This document shows, in pieces, positions 55,165 through 62,381 of a stretch of DNA of 64,000 nt (position 1 is the stretch's first letter; each line of letters begins with the position of its first letter). Both the position numbers and the translations under genes were made by a program. The DNA is from Pseudomonadota bacterium (GTDB taxonomy: Bacteria > Pseudomonadota > Alphaproteobacteria > Puniceispirillales > Marisalimonadaceae), in the NCBI GenBank assembly GCA_027625145.1, contig JAQBXK010000002.1, positions 93,475 to 157,474 on the forward strand, given 5' to 3'. The notes under the pieces were generated by a model. That model was not told the DNA's origin and made no database searches. It saw only the letters and a program-made list of their open reading frames with translations.

Positions 55165-56420
55165 GACATACCTATAGATACTTTACCCATATTATATTCT
55201 CCAGAGAAGGCTGTTCCCAGAGAAAAATCTAGTGGAAAATGTAGCCCATCATATATACCAATAAAATTTAATCCAAAAGCAGCCTCATTATTTGTAGTTG
55301 CGCTACTTAATGTTAAGGCATGCTTATTTCCATATAGGGGTAGTCTTGTATCTAATGATGCAGCCATAAGGCTAACCTTATCTGCATATCTTCTGGTAGC
55401 AGCGTGGTTTGCTGCCGTTGGCTCTTCTATAATAAGGTCACCAATAATAGTTGTTGTGTCGGTTGAATTCATACCTATTTGTATATTACCAGTTGATGAC
55501 GCCATTATATCTTTGCCATATGTAGAGGAATCATAAAATAACATAGAATTGCTTCCTATATGAACAATATCATTAGCTGTATCTTTATATATAAACTGAT
55601 TACCATTACTATCTTTTATAGTATTAGCTTGAATAGTATCTGCTGAAATAGTTCCAGATGCAGTTATGTTATTAAATCCTGTAATATTAGAATTAGCGTC
55701 TACCACAACTGCTTTACTTGCTGAAACAGTTCCAGCAATTACGCCATCAATTGTTTCTAGCTCGCTTTCAGATATATTTGCGTTTCCAATTACAAAGTTA
55801 TTTCCAGTTATGGACCCGCTAGATGTCATGCTTCCTGAGCTTATGGTTCCTAATCCTGATACATTTCCGTTTGTATCAAAAGTATAATTTCCATCAGTTA
55901 ATGTTCCAGTTATAACTAAATTCTCATTTATAGTTACTATTTTATTAGTAAAATCTCCATAAATCAGAGGCGTATCACCAGAGCCATTAGAAATATATAA
56001 TTTATCCGAAATGTTACCTGTGGTTGGTCCAGCTTGATAACCAATAAAAATATTTCCTGAACCAGTTTCGTTTGTAGACCCTGCTTGATAGCCAATTGCC
56101 GTATTATTAGATCCAGAATTTAAACTACTTAAACTTTCCGATCCAATAGCGGTATTATAACTGCCAGTAGAAATAAATTTTCCTGATTCATTGCCAATAG
56201 CTGTGTTATGGTCTCCCGAAGTGATATCCATCCCAGCTGCATGGTAACCATGAGCGGTATTGTAATCTGCACCAGTTAAAATATCAGGAAAAACTGATGA
56301 AACCCCGCTATCCGATCCACAATTGTTAGTGTCTTGACATGTTGCATTAACTGCAATGTCGTTAAAAATACTAAAAGTTAAATAAAATATCATTAAAATT
56401 TTTAAAAAAATAAAAGTCAT
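55158..56420 (-). CDS. Short YadA-like trimeric autotransporter adhesin
   Basis: 420 residues. A signal peptide is followed by a head of left-handed repeats (about 53-131) built around NTAIG...G (DHNTAIGNESG, SYNTAIGSESL, NNTAIGYQAG, GNIFIGYQAG). Then comes a long Ser/Thr/Gly/Asn-rich stalk, and a C-terminal ~75 residues (AATRRYADKVSLMAASLDTR, GIYDGLHFPLDF, ending in KVSIGMSW) that resembles a trimeric beta-barrel anchor ending in an aromatic residue. Surface display as a trimer is inferred. Phage tail fibres share the stalk style, but the signal peptide and anchor favour an adhesin. Overlaps the Tai-domain gene. Confidence 0.75.
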   Translation of the reverse strand: MTFIFLKILMIFYLTFSIFNDIAVNATCQDTNNCGSDSGVSSVFPDILTGADYNTAHGYHAAGMDITSGDHNTAIGNESGKFISTGSYNTAIGSESLSSLNSGSNNTAIGYQAGSTNETGSGNIFIGYQAGPTTGNISDKLYISNGSGDTPLIYGDFTNKIVTINENLVITGTLTDGNYTFDTNGNVSGLGTISSGSMTSSGSITGNNFVIGNANISESELETIDGVIAGTVSASKAVVVDANSNITGFNNITASGTISADTIQANTIKDSNGNQFIYKDTANDIVHIGSNSMLFYDSSTYGKDIMASSTGNIQIGMNSTDTTTIIGDLIIEEPTAANHAATRRYADKVSLMAASLDTRLPLYGNKHALTLSSATTNNEAAFGLNFIGIYDGLHFPLDFSLGTAFSGEYNMGKVSIGMSW

Positions 56421-56459
56421 AAAGAAATATACGACATATATTTAATTTTATTAAAATTA

Positions 56460-57044
56460 TTATGTTTTCATATACACATCATATCGAATCGTTTTCCCCA
56501 ATATTTTGTGAGAACACGGCTTAGCATGATTTATTTTTTCTGCATGTATAGGCTGTTTTATTACTACTCTATTACTAGCGTTAATTAGAGCTATATCTAT
56601 TAATTCAAGATAATCTGGATCTGATCCAACAATCTCTCTAACCATCCTCATATTGCTTTTTACTAAAGCTGTTTTTTTTCTTTCTTGATACATAGTATCA
56701 ATTAAAATAATTTGTGGAGATAAATTAGGAATTATATTTTTGGAATCTCCAAATATCAAGTCCATTCTACTAATAATTTTGCTGATTTCTCCTCCGAATG
56801 ACTTTGCTTCTAAAATACCTTCTTGAAGAAGCTTATACATAGTTTTAGATCGTTCAATTAAAGTTACATTTGCACCTAAAGAAGCTAGCATAAAAGCGTC
56901 ATGACCTAAGCCTGCCGTTGCATCAACTATTTCTCTATTTTTATTAAATTTCATGCCTACAGCTTTAGATAAATTTTGTCCTCTTCCTTTGCCGTACTTT
57001 AGTCTATGTAAGATTGGCCCTTCAATGAAAGAACATTTTAACAT
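56460..57044 (-). CDS. rsmJ: RsmJ-like 16S rRNA guanine-N2 methyltransferase
   Basis: 194 residues of a class I methyltransferase. Motif I IVDATAGLGHDAFMLASLGA (about 38-57), the active-site-like LIDTMYQERKKTALVK, and a tail KQPIHAEKINHAKPCSHKI then GKTIRYDVY, closely following the RsmJ pattern (K-R-P near the end, GK-x-x-R-F/Y-D-V-Y). E. coli RsmJ methylates G1516. The family is mainly gammaproteobacterial and longer (about 250), so transfer followed by shortening is possible. Lies 39 bases upstream of the adhesin gene. Confidence 0.8.
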   Translation of the reverse strand: MLKCSFIEGPILHRLKYGKGRGQNLSKAVGMKFNKNREIVDATAGLGHDAFMLASLGANVTLIERSKTMYKLLQEGILEAKSFGGEISKIISRMDLIFGDSKNIIPNLSPQIILIDTMYQERKKTALVKSNMRMVREIVGSDPDYLELIDIALINASNRVVIKQPIHAEKINHAKPCSHKILGKTIRYDVYMKT

Positions 57045-57097
57045 AATAATAATTTTCTATTTATAATAACTATGAATTTTATTAAGTTTAAATACAG

Positions 57098-57285
57098 TTA
57101 ATCAGTTTCAATTGGAAGGGTTTTGTCCATTGCCCATTCACTCATAGAGTTGTCATAAGTTTAGAGATTTTTGATTTCTAATTGAAGTAAAGTAAATCCA
57201 TTAAGAAAAGCTGCTATACCTCTTGCACAATAGTTTAAAATTAATGGATCTTTTTTAATCGCTTTTCCTTCAAAAATTAACCTTC
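57098..57285 (-). pseudogene. 3' remnant of a sulfurtransferase (SseA/rhodanese type)
   Basis: On the - strand FEGKAIKKDPLILNYCARGI, then AAFLNGFTLLQLE, and after a frameshift TYDNSMSEWAMDKTLPIETD with TAA at 57098-57100. This is the C-terminal end of a 3-mercaptopyruvate/thiosulfate sulfurtransferase: the catalytic-loop Cys in NYCARGI and the W-S-EWG...LPIE end. About 55 of some 280 residues remain. It follows directly on the 57277 gene, suggesting an insertion or deletion that replaced the rest. Confidence 0.75.
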
Positions 57286-57603
57286 AATGATACATAAAGA
57301 CTCACTGTCTACATCTAAAACTTTTGGAGACAATTTATCTCGGTAAGGCTTTATAATTTTTTGTCCTAGAGCATTTAATTTTCTAAGATGAGTAGCATCC
57401 TTTAATGTCCAAATTGCTTGCATTGTATTTGGTTTTTCTATGGATTTAGTAATCTCTAACTTAGCTTGTGGTAATTCGGAAATATATGAAGGCCACTGCT
57501 GTTTTAATACCATTATAAACATGTCACAATCTTGTTCAGACAAAAAAGTATTTGTAATAGTTTTCCTATATCTTGTTTTTGGCTGAAATTCTTTCCAATT
57601 CAT
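57277..57603 (-). CDS. Unrecognised small protein
   Basis: 108 residues, soluble, no signal peptide. Starts MNWKEFQPKTRYRKTI, with a CDMFIMVLKQQWPSY helix, an ATHLRKLNALGQKIIKPYRD helix and a closing strand. Alternation of strands and helices could suit a dimeric alpha/beta-barrel protein like antibiotic-biosynthesis monooxygenases, but no signature was recognised. Its stop lies at the start of the sulfurtransferase remnant, so it may have arrived with the event that broke that gene. Confidence 0.6.
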   Translation of the reverse strand: MNWKEFQPKTRYRKTITNTFLSEQDCDMFIMVLKQQWPSYISELPQAKLEITKSIEKPNTMQAIWTLKDATHLRKLNALGQKIIKPYRDKLSPKVLDVDSESLCIIEG

Positions 57604-57685
57604 GATCTAAACCTAATCTAATATTTATTAATAATTAAACTAAGCCTAAGTATCTATGGAGATAAATCAATAAAATTTTATAAGT

Positions 57686-58108
57686 TTAATCTGTAGGTAA
57701 AGGTGTGCTATTTAATCCTGGTGTGCCGGAAGTTATGATCCCTAATGTAACCCCTTTTACCACATCAAAAGCAATGTCCTTTCCAGTTTTTATTTCACTT
57801 TTAATATTACATTTTTCAGCTAATTTTGATGCATTAAGTCTATCTTGTGTATCTAAAGCAGCATTTGCTGAAATAACAGGAATTAGAACGGTTCCTGCTG
57901 AAACAGCTAATAGAATAGGTGTAAAAATTATTCTTCCATACTTTAAAAGTTCTTGAGTTGCAGTATTTTTTATAAACGAATTACATTCTTCATTTGAAAC
58001 TGCTTGCCCATTTTCTTTGACTATAAGAGCAACTTGTTTTGTCTTGCTAGAGCAGGATGAAATTATTATTAGGCAAACTAATAAAAAAATAGTTTTTTTT
58101 ATATTCAT
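57686..58108 (-). CDS. Putative lipoprotein, unrecognised
   Basis: 140 residues with a lipoprotein signal peptide (hydrophobic 6-18, lipobox IISSC, Cys19). The mature part contains CNSFIKNTATQELLKYGRI, a hydrophobic stretch FTPILLAVSAGTVLIPVISANAA that may be a membrane helix, and a Gly-rich end. No family recognised. 91 bases after the multicopper oxidase gene on the opposite side of its stop; no functional link shown. Confidence 0.65.
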   Translation of the reverse strand: MNIKKTIFLLVCLIIISSCSSKTKQVALIVKENGQAVSNEECNSFIKNTATQELLKYGRIIFTPILLAVSAGTVLIPVISANAALDTQDRLNASKLAEKCNIKSEIKTGKDIAFDVVKGVTLGIITSGTPGLNSTPLPTD

Positions 58109-58198
58109 TTTAATATTTTAAATTTTGACATGAGATAACATGATCATATTAAAAAAAATTATACAACTACTATAGATATAAGATGAATAATTCTAAAA

Positions 58199-59587
58199 TT
58201 AACTATCAATATTAATTACCCCTACCATTCCAGAGGCGGCATGTTCTAGCATATGGCAATGAAAAAGCCATAATCCAGGGTTGTTAGCTTCAAAAATTAA
58301 TTCTGCTTTTTCCCCGGGTTGCATGAGATATGTGTCTCTCATTATCATTTTGGGAATTTTTCCAAATTCAAAAGAATTAATCCAAAAATGATGTCCATGA
58401 AGGTGCATACTATGTTTCCAAGCAGTATCATTCCAAACTTTTAAAATGACTGTTTTTCCCATTTTAATTTCGGCTATAGTATAACTATAGTCACCTATTT
58501 CGCCATTAAATGCCCAAAGTTTAGCTTCTTTAGAAGCCAATTCTCGCAAAGATTTTTTTTCTCCATTAAAGATAGCTGATGATAAGTTACCCATTGCTCC
58601 ACCCTGCATATGAATATCAATTATTTCAGGTTGATTTAAATTAGGAAAATTATCCCAACTTTTTAAATTTTTTAAATTGATTTTATTATCGGTAATACTA
58701 TCAGTTTTTTCTATTGGAAATAGGGCAGTAGGATATAATTTTTCTGTGCTGGTTTCAAACAACATCAAATCTTTATTTTTAATATCTATTGCAAAATCTA
58801 TTCTTTGTGCGGGAGCTATTTGAAAAGCAGATTTAATAAATGGTTCACAGGGAGCTCCGTCAAGAGCTATTATTTTAGCGCTATAATTTTTAAATTTAAA
58901 ATTTAAAATTCTTGCGTTCGATGCGTTAATTAAACGAAGTCTGACATGAGTATTTTCTTTTAAAGAGATTTTAGGATTTGATTCGCCGTTAATTGTGAGC
59001 CAGTTTCCTAACCTACCTTGGTGAGACCAATCCATCAAAGAGCCTAAACTTTTTTCATCAAACTCATGTTCTTTTGTTAATCTCCAATCATCAGCCACAA
59101 GTGTAATATCGTTGTCAAAACCTATTGGTAATATATCTTCAACTATAAGTGGGCCGTATAATCCTCTTGCTACTTGTTCCCATGATTTATTATGGGCATG
59201 ATACCAAAATGTTCCAGCATCATTTAAAGGAAACTTATATATAAAAGTTTCTCCAGGTTCTATCGCAGGTTGGGTAAGGTTAGACACTCCGTCCATTTCA
59301 TTTATATTACGAATACCATGCCAGTGTATTGTTGTTGGTTCTTTTAATAAATTCTTAAATTCAACTATTAGTTCTGTTCCTTTTTTTGTAGAAATAGTAG
59401 GTCCGGGCGATTTTTGGTTATAAAGCCATAAATTAGACTTTTTGTTTCCTTTTTCTCCAAATTTAAATTTTTTTGATTCAGCGGTAAGTTTATAATAATT
59501 TTCATTTACCTTTGAGACAGAAATTCTTGGAATAGTTAGAGCTAAAGTTGTAGCTGCTGAATTTAATAAAAAATTACGTCTTTTCAA
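58199..59587 (-). CDS. Multicopper oxidase, Tat-exported
   Basis: 462 residues. Twin-arginine signal MKRRNFLLNSAATTLALTIP. All four copper-ligand clusters are present: HWHG (88-91), WYHAH (129-132), HSMHLHGHHF (392-401) and HCHMLEHAASGM (443-454), so the type 1, 2 and 3 sites should be complete; the downstream Met454 fits a high-potential T1 site. Three cupredoxin domains as in CueO/laccase. Oxidises cuprous ion, metals or phenols in the periplasm; the substrate is not determined. No copper ATPase or CopC nearby. Confidence 0.93.
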   Translation of the reverse strand: MKRRNFLLNSAATTLALTIPRISVSKVNENYYKLTAESKKFKFGEKGNKKSNLWLYNQKSPGPTISTKKGTELIVEFKNLLKEPTTIHWHGIRNINEMDGVSNLTQPAIEPGETFIYKFPLNDAGTFWYHAHNKSWEQVARGLYGPLIVEDILPIGFDNDITLVADDWRLTKEHEFDEKSLGSLMDWSHQGRLGNWLTINGESNPKISLKENTHVRLRLINASNARILNFKFKNYSAKIIALDGAPCEPFIKSAFQIAPAQRIDFAIDIKNKDLMLFETSTEKLYPTALFPIEKTDSITDNKINLKNLKSWDNFPNLNQPEIIDIHMQGGAMGNLSSAIFNGEKKSLRELASKEAKLWAFNGEIGDYSYTIAEIKMGKTVILKVWNDTAWKHSMHLHGHHFWINSFEFGKIPKMIMRDTYLMQPGEKAELIFEANNPGLWLFHCHMLEHAASGMVGVINIDS

Positions 59588-59806
59588 AATTTTTAACCTT
59601 TTATAATTAATATATATTTTATGTATTATATATAATACAAATATATAGATAATATAAATTATGTTTCTATTTAAATTAAGTCACTTAATTGAATTTTAAA
59701 TAGTTATTAAAATATTCTTGTTAAAATACTCTCCAGAGAGATTTAAAAAAAAATATCAATTTTAAGAATAACAGTTAGAACATTTCAAAATGAACAGCAC
59801 GCTAAG

Positions 59807-60049
59807 ATGTTTATAATAATGTCTGAAAAAGTTTATAATGAAAGTTTAGAAAATAAACTTAAAATGAATTTAACGTTGATACAAAATCAAGCTATAAAAA
59901 ACCAAGTAACAAGTATTTGGAAGTATTATAACGATAAACATCTACAGGAAGTAAGGTTATATTTGTCAAAGCATAGCGCTATGCTCAATTCTTTGTTTAC
60001 TAAAGAAGTGGTTTATAGCGGCGAAGTAAAGATAGACTCGTCTAATTAA
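59807..60049 (+). CDS. Unrecognised small protein
   Basis: 80 residues, charged and mostly helical (NLTLIQNQAIKNQVTSIWKYY, then LQEVRLYLSKHSAMLNSLF). No signal peptide or membrane segment. The start may be ATG 59807 or 59819; neither has a clear ribosome-binding site. About 220 AT-rich bases without a gene precede it. No family recognised; it may be spurious. Confidence 0.4.
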   Translation: MFIIMSEKVYNESLENKLKMNLTLIQNQAIKNQVTSIWKYYNDKHLQEVRLYLSKHSAMLNSLFTKEVVYSGEVKIDSSN

Positions 60050-60099
60050 TAAAATTGTAATTGAAAATATTTAAATAACTTCATTATATAAATATGTTT

Positions 60100-60483
60100 C
60101 TATATGAACTTTATTCCCATTAATATTAAACAAGCTAATGCTCCTAACCATAATAAGGTTCTTGCATATTTTATTCCTAGTATATAAATGGGAAAATAGG
60201 TTGCTCTAAAAACTAACCATAGCAAAGCTAAATGTGCGTTATCAATCTCCAAAAATATTGATAAAAGCGCAAGAGATATAAATATTGGTAAAGTTTCTAA
60301 TAGATTACTTAGCGCTCTTTTACCTCTATTAAAATATATAGAATTTTCAATATTGTTATCTCTTGAAGTAAATAAATATACTATTTTTATTTTTTGGGTA
60401 AACACAAGATCAATTATTATTGGAATGAAAATTTGTATTAATAATAATAAACAAGCAATTAATAGAATATTTTCTATGGTCAT
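60100..60483 (-). CDS. MAPEG family membrane protein
   Basis: 127 residues, four hydrophobic segments (about 4-26, 60-80, 84-100, 108-126). The segment FNRGKRALSNLLETLPIFI, with RAxxNxxE at the end of the second loop, is the MAPEG signature that includes the glutathione-contacting residues. Members are microsomal-GST-like or of unknown role in bacteria. Sits 142 bases from a soluble GST gene on the same strand. Confidence 0.88.
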   Translation of the reverse strand: MTIENILLIACLLLLIQIFIPIIIDLVFTQKIKIVYLFTSRDNNIENSIYFNRGKRALSNLLETLPIFISLALLSIFLEIDNAHLALLWLVFRATYFPIYILGIKYARTLLWLGALACLILMGIKFI

Positions 60484-60625
60484 TTAAATCTCCATTATTA
60501 TTTTAATTATTACAGTGTAACTCTAGAATTAGATAACAACATATTAAAGTCATATTTAATAGTACATAAAAATATAGTTACATATTATAAAATTAAAGTA
60601 ATTTAGATTTAATTTTATAAATTTT

Positions 60626-61258
60626 TTAATCTTCTAAAGGTTCGATTGTCTGTGCTATTGGTTTTGTTTTTTTGAATGATTGCCTATCTTTATGGAACAT
60701 CCAATATTTTTCCAAATTTGGAAATTGACTTCTCCATTCAAATTTATAAAATCTGAGATCAATATATTCTAAACAGGAATATACACAGATATCTGAAATA
60801 TTAAAAGAGCTTCCTACAAAATAATTTCTGTCTTTCAGATGATCGGAAAGATATTTTACACCTTCAAATATTTTTATCTCTTGTCTTTTAATCCAATCTT
60901 TACTCCTGAACATTTCTTTTCTTGTATTTTCAAGAAATATTAGAACTATTGCATCGCATACACCATCAGCAACAGTTTCAATTAACCGTACAGATATATT
61001 TTCTTCAGGCTTTTCAGGATACATTAGAGGTTGTGGTTTATAGTAATCTAAGTATTGGACGATTAATTTACTGTCGAATAAAGGCTTATGGTTATTATGA
61101 AGAAGAACTGGGATCTTTCCTAAGGGATTTATATCCTTAGTTAATGTGTTTTTATTCCATGGAATATCTATGATTTCTTCAAAATCTATTTTCTTTTCAA
61201 GCAAAGCCACTCTTGCTTTTCGAGCGTATGGGCTAGGGGAAGCGATTATCAATTTCAT
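60626..61258 (-). CDS. Glutathione S-transferase family protein
   Basis: 210 residues. Thioredoxin-fold N terminus MKLIIASPSPYARKARVALL with a Ser at the catalytic position, GKIPVLLHNNHKPLFDSKLI with the cis-Pro and the glutathione-binding D-S pair, and an all-helical C-terminal domain with FVGSSFNISDICVYSCL. Matches beta/theta-like bacterial GSTs. Third glutathione-linked protein in the accessory zone, with the Grx-like and MAPEG proteins. Confidence 0.9.
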   Translation of the reverse strand: MKLIIASPSPYARKARVALLEKKIDFEEIIDIPWNKNTLTKDINPLGKIPVLLHNNHKPLFDSKLIVQYLDYYKPQPLMYPEKPEENISVRLIETVADGVCDAIVLIFLENTRKEMFRSKDWIKRQEIKIFEGVKYLSDHLKDRNYFVGSSFNISDICVYSCLEYIDLRFYKFEWRSQFPNLEKYWMFHKDRQSFKKTKPIAQTIEPLED

Positions 61259-61425
61259 ATTTATTCCTTTTTAATAGAAGCTTCTATCATAATCCTTTTT
61301 TAATCAAAATAGTTATCGAAGGTTAATGGTTAAAGAAGTGTTGTAAATTCTTCTGATTAGTTATCTAATTGGAGTAAGATTGACATGTTTATTACTCATA
61401 ATGTGTATTTTATTGGAGAGAATTA

Positions 61426-61866
61426 ATGACTTCAGAGAATGAAAACAACTTAATATCAAAAATTTTAACAAGAAAAGTTATATCAATCAATGAAAATCAG
61501 ACTGTTTATGATGCTATAAAGTTATTATCTGAAAATAAAATAGGAGCCTTGCCAGTAATAAATAATCAAATGAAATTATGTGGAATTATTTCAGAAAGAG
61601 ACATTATTCATAAAATGTCTGAAAATAAAAAAATAGATTTTTCCCAAGTCTTTATTAATTCTATTATGACTTATAAAGTTATAACTTGTATTAAAAATAC
61701 TCAATCCAATGAATTAATGAAGATAATGACTATTAATAAAATTAGACATATCCCAATATTAGAAAAAGATTCATTGATAGGGATTGTGTCTATTGGCGAT
61801 GTAGTTAAAAGGTTGTTAGAGAAATTTAATCTAGAAAACGAAGAGCTTAAAAGTTGGTTATATTAA
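61426..61866 (+). CDS. Tandem CBS-domain protein
   Basis: 146 residues consisting only of two CBS domains: about 14-70 (VISINENQTVYDAIKLLSEN, IGALPVINNQ, GIISERDIIH) and about 82-138 (VITCIKNTQSNELMKIM, IRHIPILEKD, GIVSIGDVVKRLLE). Such stand-alone pairs bind adenine nucleotides and regulate partner proteins. A GGAGAG site lies before the ATG. No partner gene is evident next to it. Confidence 0.92.
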   Translation: MTSENENNLISKILTRKVISINENQTVYDAIKLLSENKIGALPVINNQMKLCGIISERDIIHKMSENKKIDFSQVFINSIMTYKVITCIKNTQSNELMKIMTINKIRHIPILEKDSLIGIVSIGDVVKRLLEKFNLENEELKSWLY

Positions 61867-62094
61867 CTTAATATAAAATATTTAAACATTAATGATGTGT
61901 AAAAAGTAACTAAGAGTTTATCAAGACAATGATATTATATTTATATAGAGAAGAAATTATTTAAAACGAATGCAGCAATGAAATGGAACAGATAGGGTGG
62001 ATTAATTTTTTGCAATTGCCTTTTTAATAGATTGATTTTTATTTTTTAGATTTATTATTAAAATTAAAAATAACTCAACAGAACTTTTATTAAG

Positions 62095-62268
62095 TTATTC
62101 TTCACATATTCCGGTCGTATTAATTAAAAGATTTTTATTAATTAGTTTTTGTTTATAATTATTAATTTTATTTTTTTGATTTAGATCATCATTAGCAAAA
62201 CAGAGGGTAAAAATAAAAGAGAATAATAATATAGAAGTTGTAAAGAGTGTTATAAGTATTTTGTTCAT
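62095..62268 (-). CDS. Small secreted protein, unrecognised
   Basis: 57 residues. MNKILITLFTTSILLFSFIF begins a clear signal peptide with an Ala-x-Ala-like end (LCFA before NDD). The mature part is only ~31 residues, Asn/Lys-rich (NQKNKINNYKQKLINK), ending TTGICEE. No strong ribosome-binding site. The signal peptide makes a real gene more likely than chance. It occupies part of the ~515-base gap between the CBS gene and the right-edge gene; the rest of the gap showed nothing recognisable. Confidence 0.45.
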   Translation of the reverse strand: MNKILITLFTTSILLFSFIFTLCFANDDLNQKNKINNYKQKLINKNLLINTTGICEE

Positions 62269-62381
62269 AACTTGATTCTAATAATTAACTAAAGAGGTGT
62301 AAACAAAAGTTTGCCAGTTTTGGGCACTACTTTTTTTAGAAATACCTTTGATCTTTAATATCAATATGGAATATTCTAAAA

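Noticed and set aside
55158..56420. Phage tail fibre as the identity of the repeat protein
   Set aside because: A signal peptide, YadA-type head repeats and an aromatic-ended C-terminal anchor-like domain are present, and no other phage structural genes are nearby.
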